Shown: positions 35,234 to 46,560, counted from the stretch's first letter. The stretch is DNA of 64,000 nt from Tolypocladium sp. Sup5 PDA-1 (GCA_000750105.3 JPHH03000062.1:122144-186143); one strand, 5' to 3'. Numbers and translations are program-made. The notes: generated from the letters alone by a model not told the origin.

Positions 35234-37091
35234 TGTGTCTGGGTTGTCAAATGCTGGACGTTAACAAAGCATGAAAGGTTTACAGGGTGAAGCCACGAGT
35301 GAAGAGCATGTGTTGTTCTAAATCTTTCGAGCATGCCTAGAGCAGGGGCACACTTACATCTATTTAAACCCCGCTCGGTTTCATCCCGACACCTCGGTTC
35401 GATTTTCTCGGCAAATATCCGTACTGGTTGAGTCAAGGTACTGATAGCACCGGTTGCTTCACATGCACAACCGGCCACACTAGCCTAAAAGTGCTGTTAC
35501 CTATGCCAATACCACAAGCAAAAGCTCTTCAAGAAATGCCTTGCTTTGCATTACTGTTTCATGCGTAATGCAACTCAGCATTATCAGCTCCGGGAGTGAA
35601 TGTTGTCTCGTGAGTTGTGAACTAGTAGCATACATTAGAAGAAAGGGCCGATGCGGGCTTGGCGGGGTACCGTACGAAGGACGGATACGGAGTAATACAG
35701 GGGTCGTTGGATCGGCGGTTGGCGTGCCGCACAGCCATGATCTGAGTTTTGCGGGGTTCGGGTTCGGGATGATGGATAATCTTTATTGCTGGAGGTTGTC
35801 CATGGGAATTGGGTTACAATGCCCGTCGAGCAAAGGGCTCTAGAAACTCTTATCGTGAACACCAGCTTGTCGACGGAGACAATTGGGTGCGGCCGCCGCC
35901 ACCTATCTCGAGAGGTCGATGCGCAAAGGCCACTGAGACGATGCAGAGATTGGAGTTGACAAGAAGAGATAACTCCGGACCTGCAACGCAGCGCCACCTA
36001 AGTTAGTCGCTGACTAGGCATTGCTGTCTTGTTCAATTGCTTCAGGGGATATTGAATGTTTCCTTCACTTTGTGTGAATTTCAGCGAACTGTATCCCCCT
36101 TTATCCGGACGGTGCCGCTGCTGAGATGCGCGGCGGCGGTGCTGGACGGTGAGTAAGCCAAGGTATGCACAGAGGTTCAGGCAGAGTGTAAGGTAGCCTG
36201 CCCAGAGGAAAACGAGAGCCTGAATCTGACGCCGGGCGCCTCATTGATGCTGACCGGGAGGCAGGCCTTGCGTTTCGGAAACGGGCAATCGTAGGTGGCG
36301 TTTACGCCCGCGAGAAGAAACGCCATCAGCTGTGGCGGCCTCATGGCTTAAAGGACATCGACCAGCAGAGCCCGGGCAGATGGGGAATTGGGATCAAGGA
36401 TGGGAAAAGAACCAAGGCTCGACACTATGGAATACGGAGAAATAAAGGTCGGCCGGTAATGCCGGTGCTGGACCAACAGCTGTGCGAGCAAGTTGGCTTG
36501 GCAAGGTGGAAGTTCTAAATACCTGATTTGGAAGACGGACCGTGGGGTACGGGCAGTGTATCAGACGGATCCCCATCTCGGTCACGGATTCCGTGGAAGA
36601 ACAAAAGCATGATACATGGCCCAATTGTAGCGAATATGCATGAGAGGGCAGCCGTTCACATGTATGTTCCCGATCTTATGTCTCTTCCCTGCCTTTTACA
36701 CCCTCCGAAACCCCTCCTCTCGAATGCTTCGTGCAGGGGTAGTCCTCTGTAGATGACGTTCACCCCCGCGATGAGAAAGGCATTCAATGCGTTGCGGCGT
36801 CGTGGCTTACAATGTCCGCCGAGGAGAGCCCGGGCATCACCGACGCCTTTTGCCTCTGGGGTCTGGGGTGTCTGGGTGGGACAAGAAGCATGACTCGCAA
36901 CTCTGCTCGGATTGCGGGGGAATAAGGTTCACCACACTACGTCCGTACTACTGCGGCGCCGCTTACGAGCATGTCGTCAGAGGCTTTCCTGCCATGATGC
37001 CTACGTGTAAATGAATAAAAGCAGTCCAGCCGCGGGCGGATTCACCGGCTTAACAGTCGGTCTGTAGTGCACATGCCTCTTACCGTGCATC
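35234..37091. other. Long divergent intergenic region with decayed direct repeat
   Basis: It separates hydroxylase 1 from the acid trehalase. It holds one TACGGAGTA nonamer (35686) and two copies of a diverged ~88-bp segment (36291 and 36750). No gene seen. Confidence 0.5.
36291..36838 (+). repeat. Diverged direct repeat upstream of the acid trehalase
   Basis: Segments 36291-36378 and 36750-36838 align over about 88 bp at roughly two-thirds identity by eye. Both start with gta-g-tg-cgtt and both end with the exact string gagcccgggca. A further weaker match follows (tgggaaaagaa / tgggacaagaa). Confidence 0.6.
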
Positions 37092-40089
37092 ATGTTGCTC
37101 CTTTGTCTTATTCCGCTCATGCTGCGCTGTGTGGCGGCAGCGCTGGACTTCTCGGCAACGACCAGCAACATCTCGACCTGGAACCAGAGTGACTGGTCTT
37201 TAACGGCGACCAAGTATATCCCGGGACATTTCCAGTCACGTCTGTCGCTGGCCAACGGCTATGTCGGCGCCTCCGTCGCCGCCGCGGGGCCGTTCTTCGA
37301 GATCGATGTCAATGACACGGATCCCTCAGCTCCGCCGCCAACCAACGGCTGGCCACTGTTCGACTCACGCATCGCCTTTGCCACAATCTCTGGGTTTTAC
37401 AACGTCCAAAAGAATGCCACTGGAACAAACTTTCCATGGCTGGGACAGTATGGCTGGGATTCGTTCATCGCAGGCATCCCGCATCCCACGGCCATTGTCT
37501 TTTCGTTTGGCTCGGCATGGCTCGACAGCTTGGCGACCAACACGACAATCTCCAACTTTACGCAAAAGGTCTCCATGCGTACGGGCGTCACAGAGTGGTC
37601 GTACACCTGGAAGCCCATGAACTCGTCAGCATCGTTTGACGTCTTCTTCAGCGTCATCTTCAGCCGACAGCGGCCAAACGTGATAGCATGCAAGGCGACC
37701 ATCAATGCAACAGCAGACATCAACGGAACTGCCACGGACTTGCTCGATGGGCGCAGCGCAGTGCGAAGCTATCTTGCCAGCAAGGGCAAAGGACCTCAGC
37801 AGAATGAGACCAGCATCTTCTCGGCCGTGCATCCTGACGGACTGGCAAACGTTACCGGTTGGGTTGTGTCGACGGCTGATTTCCCATCCACGGGTGGTCC
37901 AAGAATGGCAAACGGATCGTTTGTCAGTACAAATGAAACGACCATTGGCCAGACCTTCGACATCAAACTGCGGAAAGGCCAGCCGGCAACCTTTTACAAG
38001 TATGTGGGCGTCGCATCGACGGACAAGTTTCCCAATGCCCAGAAAGTCGCTCAGAGTGCTGCGTCGGCTGCGAAATCCACGGGATGGGACGCTCTTGTGG
38101 CCGAACACTCGGCGGCATGGGGTGCACTGATGACGCCGGACTCGGTTGACAACTTCACCGACCCAGTATCTGGGACTCTGCCACCAGACCCCGACATACA
38201 GATCCTGCAGATAGGAAGCGTGGCCAGTACATTCCACATATTGCAGAACCTGCAGCCCGACGGCAGCGGGCTCAACGACAACTCCGTGTCCGTCAGTGGG
38301 CTGGCGTCTGATTCGTATGCCGGGCAGATCTTCTGGGACGCCGATACGTGGATGGCACCGAGCCTCAACCTGGCATTCCCCAACTATGCCAAGCAGATTG
38401 CGAATTTCCGAGTCAAACAGCATAACCAGACGTTGGACAATGCCGCATTCAACGGGTTTCCAAATGGCAGCGCTCTGTACTCGTGGACTGCTGGCCGTTA
38501 CGGCAACTGCACTGCGACGGGCCCTTGCGTCGACTACGAATATCACCTGAACTACGACATCGCATTTAATATGCTGCAGCTGTACAACGTGACGAAGAAC
38601 GACACATGGTTCAATAACGGGCTAGAACAGGTCGTTTTCAGCGTGGCTGAGATGACCGCCCATCTCCTAAAGTACAACAAGACGGCTGGCGACTACTGGC
38701 TCCTAAACGCAACTGACCCAGACGAGTTTGCGAACGACGTAAACAACCCTTCGTTTACGATTACATCGGCTAGCCAGCTTTTACTGCGCGTCAACGATCT
38801 TTTGTTGTCGCGCGGGCAGCTGGCCAACGACACCTGGGCTACGATTTCCAAGAACATTGCTTTTCCGCGAGCCGAGTCGAACATCACGCTCGAGTACCAG
38901 ACCATGAACAATTCAGTCGAAGTCAAACAGGCCGATGTTGTTTTGATGACGTATCCGCTTGGGTACAACACGAATTATACGACCAACAATTCACTCGTTG
39001 ATCTCGATTATGTGAGTTCGGGAGACTGTCCTAAGACCAACCCCCGAGCTGCAAGCTAATGCTCTATAGTATTCCTTCAAGCAGTCACCAGACGGCCCGG
39101 CCATGACCTTTAGTGCCTTTGCTGCCGACGCCAATGCCGTGTCTCCGTCGGGTTGCGCCGCTTACACCTACACCCTGAAGACCTTCCTTCCGTACTTGCG
39201 TGAGCCGTGGTATCAGTTCTCGGAACAACAAATCGACGACCCCAGTCTAAATGGCGGTACGAATCCAGCATTTCCGTTCCTAACGGGCCATGGCGGCGCC
39301 CTGCAGATAGGTCCGTTTGGCTTTTTGGGCGTCCGTACGGACCGCTCCGTCCTATTCCTATCGCCGTCACTGCCGCCACAGATCCCGCACCTCAAGATCC
39401 GAACCTTTTACTACGCAGGTGCCGCCTTCAGCGCAATGATGAACATGACACATACGAACTTGACGCGGATACCTCCTCCCATGATGCTAAACGACACCTT
39501 TGCGGGAAAGAGTATGCCGTTCGTTGCAGGCTCAGCCGGGACCGAGACCAATTACACCATCGGCGTCAATCAAACCGTGACCATAGCCAACCGGCTGTAC
39601 TGGCAAAATCTGACATATTCCAACAACATCTTGCAGTGCCTGCCGATCACGTCGCCGGACGAATATGTAGCTGGACAGCTACCCGCGGGGGCCAACGACG
39701 GTGCTATCGCAACCAGCTGGCAGCCCATGTCCGTCAAGACCGCGAGGATACTGGTCAACACCACGAGCATCTCACCGCGGAAAGTCTCTGGGATATACTT
39801 TGACTTTGGCGCGAGGCCCGTAATGAACGCCACTGTCTGGTTTTACAACGAGACAAACGGGACGGGAGTTGGCCCCCAGTTGACCATCAATGGGCCTAAA
39901 ACGAATGCCTCAGCGCAGACCGGCTTGGCTGTCGTGCCGGTGCAGACCAACACCACCAACCTCATGCTGAACGCTAGCTTGAATGTTTGGACTGGGGATT
40001 GGGCAGAACTTGCTGTAGAGGGATGTGCGGGCTGTGATATGAGTGATGGAATGGTGGGAGCAACGATTGCTGAGTTTGTTGTCTATTAA
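37092..40089 (+). CDS. Acid trehalase, secreted glycoside hydrolase family 65
   Basis: Exons 37092-39011 and 39070-40089. The 58-nt intron has GTGAGT and TATAG, and the join reads DYYSFKQSPDGPAMT; 979 aa. A signal peptide (MLLLCLIPLMLRCVAA) is followed by the GH65 N-terminal domain, the (alpha/alpha)6 barrel with QIFWDADTWMAP, and the DYEYHLNYDIAF segment that contains the candidate catalytic acid Glu. Many N-glycosylation sequons (NxS/T) fit an extracellular, cell-wall or vacuolar enzyme. It hydrolyses trehalose to two glucose; in entomopathogenic and saprotrophic fungi it serves external trehalose use. Length matches the Ath1/AthA family. Confidence 0.93.
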
Positions 40090-40700
40090 CCAGGCGATGA
40101 GTTGTTGTCAGATTGGCTACAGGTCAAAGGTCCATATACCAGTAGGAAGAGTTAATTCGAGCCCGCTTCGCAAGAGCAGAGTCCAGCTGCATCGTACAAG
40201 ACTTTTAAGGTTATTACGATACACCAGCACATCGTAGGTTGATCAGGTATTAGAAGAACAAGACGCATCCGGCTTGCAAATAGGCCTGCGTCGTCGTCGA
40301 CGCAATAAATGGCATTCTGGCTGACGCGGAGTGTCGGGGACTCGGAGGAACGACTTGGGGTGAGCTGCTCCGGGGCATATGGTGTGCGTTGCTTCAAGTT
40401 GCGGGGAAGCCTGCAAAAAGCGACCAAAGCCAACCACCACACGTAATGTTTTCCGCCGGGCTGGATCCCCCGGCCGAGGTTAACGTATGCATCCCTAATT
40501 TTCATATAATAGACTCTGTTCCGTTTACTCTGCAGCGAAGCCATTCGCGTCTCGGTCTAGCTGCTGATCACGCACTCAGCACCTCTGGGGTTTGAAAAGT
40601 GTAAACAGCCAACGAGCTCTCATGGTACTGCCGCAAACTCTTCATTCGAACCTCACCTGTTGGACTTGTTGTCTCGCATCCCGTCAAACGAACCGGCACC
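40090..40700. other. Intergenic region
   Basis: The 3' flank of the trehalase and promoter of the SCP2 gene. No gene seen. Confidence 0.45.
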
Positions 40701-41339
40701 ATGACTGTCAGTGACGGTAGGAAGCGCCCACCCAAAGAGCACAAGCAGCTGATGAGAAGGAGATGGCAATGGCTCCTTGCTTCTTCGGTCTCCGTGCCTG
40801 CCGTGCTTGCTGTTCTTTGAGCAGTTGCACCATGGGCCAAAATTTACTGACAGGGCGCCCACGACGCAGATAGATTCCCTGCCTCTGTGCTCTTCGACGC
40901 CATCAACGAGGCACTCGGCGACAACCAAGAGGAAGTCCAGGATGCCATCAAGAAGGGCAATGGTATCTTCGCCTTTGTTCTGAAGAACAAGGCCGGCGAG
41001 ACTGAGAGCTGGCACGTCGACCTCAAAGAAACGGGCCGGGTCGGTAAGGGTACCAGCGATAAGCCTAATGGTAAGTCATTTCTGCTACCGCTCACTCAAG
41101 CCCTGCTCGAGTTTGAGTTGACCCATTTGATGGCGTGCCTATTCGCGAATGCTAACACGCTGTCTCTTCTCCCAGTCACTCTATTCCTCTCCGACGAAAA
41201 TTTTGGCAACCTCGTCCTCGGTGAGGCCAGTCCTCAGCGGCTTTTCATGACCGGAAAACTCAAGCTGAAGGGCGACATTATGAAGGCGCTCAAGCTTGAA
41301 CCCGTCCTCAAGACGGTCCAGACCAAGGCGAAGCTGTAA
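40701..41339 (+). CDS. SCP2-type sterol/lipid carrier, peroxisomal (Pox18-like)
   Basis: Exons 40701-40716, 40870-41070 and 41176-41339, 126 aa. The 16-nt first exon (MTVSD plus one base) joins across a 153-nt intron to DRFPASVLFDAINEAL, the exact form of Pox18-like starts. The second intron is 105 nt (GTAAGT..CCCAG). The whole protein is one SCP2 domain (KKGNGIFAFVLKN, FLSDENFGNLVLG, FMTGKLKLKGDIMKALKLE). It ends in KAKL, so AKL is a PTS1 signal. Family members bind acyl-CoA, fatty acids or sterols in the peroxisome matrix. Length equals the yeast Pox18 class (about 127 aa). An alternative first-intron donor (GTCAGT) would give a less family-like start. Confidence 0.88.
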
Positions 41340-42277
41340 GCGAGTTCACACAGAAAAAGGGAAAAGGGGCCTTTTTTGTTTACACCACGGACTCTTGCGT
41401 TGCCCTGTAATGCCGCGAGAATGCTTCATGGACAGACAGTTCGGAGATGAACATGACCGTTTAGCGGCTGCTGCATTGTCAGCTTACTCCCTCGCTTCCT
41501 CGCGCACCACTTGAACGATTTCCGCGTCACAAGCCTACGTAATTCACAGCAAGGTACAGACTAGACAACCCGCCTCCAGGCAGCAGTCTTTATTTTTGGT
41601 TTGGCTGGCATATCGCCTGTACTCCGTAATAGTATGCAAGATTGACCATGCTCGCTGCAGGCGGAAGGTCGGGGACATTCGCAACTTGATTCGCACGAGT
41701 CCGCGCACACATTCACATGCTCTGCATCGCCCCACTGCGATTGGTTACTAAAAGATGATCTTGTTGGTCAGTATTTCCCCGCAGTGCTCAGACTTTCACG
41801 TTGACCAATATAGTACTGTACGGAGCAGCCCGTCTTAAACTCAATGCCCCAGACAAAAATGGCCAATCGCAAGCTTCGCCTCTATTTATCTCCTACATGT
41901 GCCTGAGCCTCGGCCGCTACCAGTTTCATCACGAGTTCTGTAACAGGTGCTGCACATACGCACTGCAGTACACCATATTCTACGTCGGAAAAGTCCATGT
42001 TGGTTCACACCGGGAGCGAATATATATTTGACGTGTCTACTCCGTAGGTCGCCCGGATACCCCCAAGCTTCCTATGTAGCTTCAACCAAACTTGGGCAAC
42101 GCACTCCAACTACAGCCGGCGTCCACACGCCAAATATCAGGGCCAGGCCCATTCGGCATTTCCTCACCTTCAGACGCATTCTAGACTCTGACATGCAAAG
42201 CGCGCTGACACGCCTTCCATCGACCACCAAGACCCAAGCTGTCTCCAACTAGTCGCGCCTCTCAGGCATCAGAACAC
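41340..42277. other. Intergenic region with TACTCCGTA motifs
   Basis: Two exact copies of the nonamer (41620 and 42038, reverse orientation) and one single-mismatch copy (41819). A pyrimidine-rich leader precedes the Sec14-like gene. No gene seen. Confidence 0.5.
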
Positions 42278-43748
42278 ATGGCGACTCAGATCCCTGAAGG
42301 ACACGTGGGGAACCTGAACCCCGAGCAGGAAGCAAAGATTCGCCAGCTTTGGGAAACCGTCTTCAAATTACACAAGGTATTCGAGGCCAAATATTCAGCA
42401 TCGCGGGATGCCGCTTCCACCAAGGAGGAGCCTGCACCGAAGCCCGAGTCGCCACAGAAGAAGTCCCGCTTCGGCTTCTTCCGATGGGGAGAAAGCGAAG
42501 CTCAGCCCAAATCCGCAAATGGGACGGCGTCCGATCTGAATCCCGCCTCGTGCACTGAAGGAACCGAGCTTGGCATAACGAAGCAGTTGCATGAACTGCT
42601 GGCGACTCAGACCCCAGAGTCGGTCCGTGGAATGGTCTTGGGATCAGTCAAGCATGACCACCCAGATGCTCTGGCATTAAAATTCTTGCGCGCTCGCAAG
42701 TGGGACGTTGAGAAGGCATTGATCATGATGTTCTCTGCCATGAAGTGGAGATATGAGGAAGCCCACGTAGACGAGGATATCATGAAGAATGGTGAAGAAG
42801 CTGCTGTCCGCGAGGAGAGAGATGGCGACAAGACACTGGGACACGACTTTATGAAGCAGATGCGAATGGGAAAGAGCTTTCTGCATGGCACCGACAGGGA
42901 AAACCGGCCAATAAACGTTGTCAGGGCTCGGCTTCACAAAGCATCCGACCAAAGCGTGGAGAGCATTGAGAGATATACGACCTATCTCATCGAGACAGCT
43001 CGTTTCGCGTTAGATGCTCCAGTTGAGACAGCGGTAAGCAACCAAATGCGCTTGTCTTTACCTATGCATAACTGACTCACTATTCGGCCAGAATCTCATC
43101 TTTGACATGACTGGTTTCACGCTGGCAAATATGGACTATATCCCTGTCAAATTCATCATCAAATCCTTCGAGAGTAATTATCCCGAGTCACTGGGAGTCA
43201 TCCTCATCCACAACGCCCCTTGGGTGTTCAAAGGTAAGCTCGCCCACGCTCTGGCTGATGTTTAATGACTCACATTTGCGGAAGGAATATGGACAATCAT
43301 CCATGGCTGGCTTGATCCAGTCGTCGCCGCCAAGGTCAATTTCACATATGGCAGGGAGGGTCTCGAAGAGTTTATTGCTCCTGACCAGCTGATCAAGGAG
43401 CTTGGCGGTGATGAGGACTGGGAGTATCGGTATGAGGAGCCAGTGCCTGGCGAGAACGATAAGATGCAGGACGTAGAGACCCGAGACCGTCTTCTCAAGG
43501 GCAGGGAGGAGCTTGCGAGACAATTTGAGGCAGCGACCCAGAACTGGATCGAGCACCCCGATGGCGAGGAGGCCAAGGAGGCCAAGGCCGAGCGAGACCG
43601 TCTCGCTGTGCGATTGAGGGAGAATTACTGGCGACTTGACCCCTACATTCGCGCTCGATCCCTTTACGACCGCCTGGGCAACATCCAAGGTGGAGCTACC
43701 GTTCAGTGGTATCGTGAAACCATCCCGACTGCCGCGGCCACAACCTGA
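42278..43748 (+). CDS. Sec14-like CRAL-TRIO phosphatidylinositol transfer protein (Csr1-like)
   Basis: Exons 42278-43033, 43092-43233 and 43285-43748, 453 aa. Introns are 58 nt (GTAAGC..GCCAG) and 51 nt (GTAAGC..GGAAG), and both joins keep frame (ALDAPVETA|NLIFDMTGF and NAPWVFK|GIWTIIHGW). An N-terminal CRAL-TRIO helical segment contains LKFLRARKWDVEKAL. The lipid-binding domain spans about residues 200-350, with IIKSFESNYPESLG and IHNAPW as the gate and pocket region. A charged coiled C-terminal tail follows. The family exchanges phosphatidylinositol with a second lipid between membranes. The gene is probably conserved rather than part of any cluster. Confidence 0.9.
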
Positions 43749-44007
43749 CGCCGAACACCAAGACAGGGTCTGCATCCTCTCGCTCTTTTGAGCAGCATCT
43801 GGGATGCTAGCAGGAGGCACGATAGTACCGCGGGGTTGAGGTTTTGTGTCAGGGCTTTTGCTTTGAGTTATTTGTTTCTGAGCCTCGGTAGAATATGCCT
43901 GAATGAACAGATTCATTCCATTTTACTGACCCACTTGGTGATGTTCAAGCGGTGAGTAGGACGATGCCGTTTTATTCCCATGAGGACTGACCCTTGGAGA
44001 CGAAGCT
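43749..44007. other. Short intergenic segment
   Basis: The 3' flank of the Sec14-like gene. Nothing seen. Confidence 0.4.
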
Positions 44008-44649
44008 ATGGTTTGGGAAGTACGCACAGTGGTGTCGTTTGCCTGGCGAGCTCCTCGATACCTGCCATTCAACCATAGTCAGCTAATCAGACTCGTTCTC
44101 TCGTACGTGATGGGTAGTCATTGGCTGCGACGGCCTTATCCACCTCTAGTCCTGGCGCCAGAGTTTGTGCTTACCTGGGGAGATGACGCCCTTCAGCGCG
44201 ACAATGCAGAGGTAAAGAGTTTTCTTACTCAAGGCGATGAGATTTTGAGAGATCGAGATGGCAGAGAATCGCGGCAGGTTAACGCAGCGGCGTTAAACAG
44301 AGGTTGAATGTGGACTTTCACTCGTCCAATTCAGCAAGAGCTCACTTTGTCTGAGGAAACCCTTCTTGGCCTCGTCGTACGGATAGATGTCCCAGCAAAC
44401 TTGGTCGAGGTGGAAGGTTTATATTTCGCTTCCCGCGCTTCGCAAACCGACGCTTTGGCCTTACCACGACCGCCGTCGCCCTCATCGGCGCCGCGAGGAG
44501 TTTCCCATGAGTCCATGACCGACGAAGAAATCCGAGACCAGCAGCTTCAGGGCAGCGCGGCCCGCAAGGTTGCCGGGAAACCTGCCATCATACTTCTCTT
44601 ACCACGAGCCGCGGAAGGCCCTGATCCTCGCTCCGGACGGGCGGTGTAG
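44008..44649 (+). pseudogene. Unrecognised open frame split by one TGA
   Basis: Two open stretches in the same frame, 44008-44304 and 44308-44649, are separated only by TGA at 44305-44307, and an ATG follows the stop at once. Together they would give 213 residues. The product is charged and Pro/Ser-rich near its end. I recognise no domain and it may be chance; the alternative is a decayed gene or two unrelated open frames. Confidence 0.2.
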
Positions 44650-45031
44650 GAGGGAGTCTGTGTGCTTGGCCAACGCCTGCATACGATTACGTTGATGGGA
44701 ATGGAACAAGGGAGGGCATGGCAATCGCGTGGCTGTATGAAGTCTGTCTCCTAGAGCCCGTACGGAGGATGCAAGCCACGCCGCTTCCCTGTTTCGTGAT
44801 TGCACAAGCGCTACGAAGTAGTAATGATGCCGCCAGTGGCGTTGTAGGCTCTAGTTAGTGAATAAAGTCACATTGCTTATTTAGAGCGGACCATGAACGA
44901 ACTCGAGACCTCGAGAGTGTATCTCAGGTCCTCGACGATGGCTCTTACACCCGCTAGTTGCCCTGCCCCCTAACACGAAGCCTACAACGCTGAGAGTGCT
45001 TGACGATTGATGAAGTACCTCGCCAGCAACA
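44650..45031. other. Intergenic region
   Basis: Nothing recognisable. Confidence 0.4.
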
Positions 45032-45594
45032 TTATACCCCCACGGCCTTCATAACTGAATATCGTATTGCCACGATGCTAACCAGCTGTGTTGGGGTCCC
45101 AAGCGCATCTGAGAGTCGCCGTATCTCATCGTCTACTAAAGTTAGGACATATTCTCGAAGGAGGTTGGTGAGGAGTGACTTACCACTAGCACCTAGTAAA
45201 TCTAGTGCAGTTTTGGGGAACCCAGGAATATTCCAGCAATTGTGCACATCCAGCAGGGGGACGAGCTCCGAATTTTCATCTGCTGAGGTGGAGTTGATAT
45301 TCTGTACTCGTCGTATCTCGTTGACTAAACTGTGATACGTTAGGCTCTCTAAATGTACCGCGGGATGGGAAGAAAGGGGTGGGAGACAAACCGAGCAGCG
45401 CCGCGATAACTGGTGATGCTCGCCAGGACCTGATTCATGCTCGCCAGGACCTGATTCATGCTCGCCTGGACCTGATTCGTGGTTTGGTCGAGCTGGTTCA
45501 CGCTTTGCTGGAGCTGCGAATTACCCAGGGAATCCACAGGTACGCTCGGTTGACGCGTTGGCGAATCGTGCGATATCTCAAGGTCGTCAGACAT
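45032..45594 (-). CDS. Small fungal hypothetical protein, three exons
   Basis: Minus-strand exons 45594-45392, 45329-45184 and 45135-45032, 150 aa. The 62-nt intron (GTTTGT..CCTAAC..CACAG) and 48-nt intron (GTAAGT..CCTAAC..TTTAG) both keep frame, which strongly supports a real gene. The start MSDDLEISHDSPTRQ is polar. Residues ~28-60 are a Gln/Asn/Val heptad-like stretch containing a 7-residue tandem repeat (ASMNQVL). The second half (ELVPLLDVHNCWNIPGFPKT, then DDEIRRLSDALG) resembles a class of short fungal proteins of unknown function with an L(V)PL...IPGFP motif. It lies in a mosaic region full of gene fragments. Confidence 0.6.
45421..45483 (-). repeat. Three 21-bp tandem repeats inside a coding exon
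   Basis: Units 45421-45441 and 45442-45462 are identical, and 45463-45483 differs at three positions. Each encodes one heptad of the ASMNQVL type on the minus strand, so copy changes keep frame. Confidence 0.9.
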
Positions 45595-45800
45595 GGTGAG
45601 GTCAAGTTGAGCGACTTGCGTTGATAGCAAGGTAAACAAGATGTTGCAGAAGAAAGAAGACGAGATGCGTGTTTGGGGCCTGGCGAGGTTTTATAGGTAG
45701 GGGCTCGTGAGTCACACTTCCGAAGGTTTAGATCACGATTAAACTTCTGGTGGAAGGTCAAACCTTGGTGGAAGGCTACGGCACCGCGATATAAATTGTG

Positions 45801-45878
45801 TCCGCAAAAGGCGGGAATCTGGAACTGATGCAGCTCCTGCTGAGAAATGGAGCAGACGTGGACGACCCTCCGCAACAG
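45801..45878 (+). pseudogene. Isolated ankyrin-repeat fragment
   Basis: One plus-strand frame reads SAKGGNLELMQLLLRNGADV, a clear ankyrin repeat helix pair and turn, and it loses similarity after DDPPQQ. No neighbouring ankyrin units are found on either side, so it looks like a broken-off piece of an ankyrin-repeat gene (NLR or other), adjacent to the next minus-strand gene. Confidence 0.5.
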
Positions 45879-45942
45879 TTCATCAGGCTGTCTGGTGGTG
45901 GAAAACATGTCAGCACTGCTGTGCGGGGATCAAATGGCAATG

Positions 45943-46560
45943 CTAACCAATCTTTCTCCGGCCATGCTCTCCGACCTTCCAGCTGTCGAAAGTGAAGGTA
46001 GCCCAGTTATTGACGGCGACAACGGCCCGTGTGACCATACTAGTGCTCGGTTTCCCCCGTTCTGGCGTCGCGACGATGTCGGGGATGATCGTGACGAAGC
46101 GGAGAAGATCATCGATAGTCGGTATCACGTCTGCGCTGTAGCGGAAGTCCTGGTTAAAAAACAGACAGAGAAAACAGAGACGGCGGCAGAGAGAAAGTGG
46201 AAAACACGCGTGCGTGGTAAATTGAGAGCGGAGGGCAGCCATCGTGGCATGATCGGCAATGCCGAGACAAAAAGAAACAACTTACTCTTGGCCAAGTGTA
46301 TTAGTCCGGAAGTGTTGGAATCTCGTCTTCCACACGTCAACGATGGACTGGGTCTTGGGGTTTCTAGCCGTGAGTTGAAGGTTGTCAACCATCTGCCTGG
46401 ATTTGATTCGATGGACGTCAGCAAGTGCGTCCATTTTCATCAAGCTTGCTGTCGCCACGGTCACCGGACCGGCTCCGGTGCGCTCGTCAAAGCCGTCATC
46501 GAACAGGCTGTCGAGCTCCTGGTTGGGATTGAAGCCGGTGTACGGATAGTGGCGTGGCAT
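45943..46560 (-). CDS. Hypothetical protein, possible N-terminal fragment of a tyrosine-recombinase-like (DUF3435/FluG-type) protein
   Basis: Minus-strand exons 46560-46286 and 46135-45943. A 150-nt intron (GTAAGT..TACAG) keeps frame, giving 155 aa. The first exon is MPRHYPYTGFNPNQELDS and onward. The join region VWKTRFQHFRTNTLGQ then DADVIPTIDDLLRFVT, followed by TRAVVAVNNWATFTF, recalls the SAM-like core-binding domain of tyrosine recombinases found in fungal DUF3435 proteins. The catalytic domain (R..HxxR..Y) is absent, so at best this is a truncated copy. The resemblance is by eye and weak; a lineage-specific gene is equally possible. A further 3' intron after FDSWK is possible. Confidence 0.35.

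Noticed and set aside
40701..40818. SCP2 gene reading straight on from ATG 40701 without splicing
   Set aside because: It runs into an unrelated Arg/Trp/Ser-rich stretch and a stop. Splicing at 40717/40869 restores the family start.
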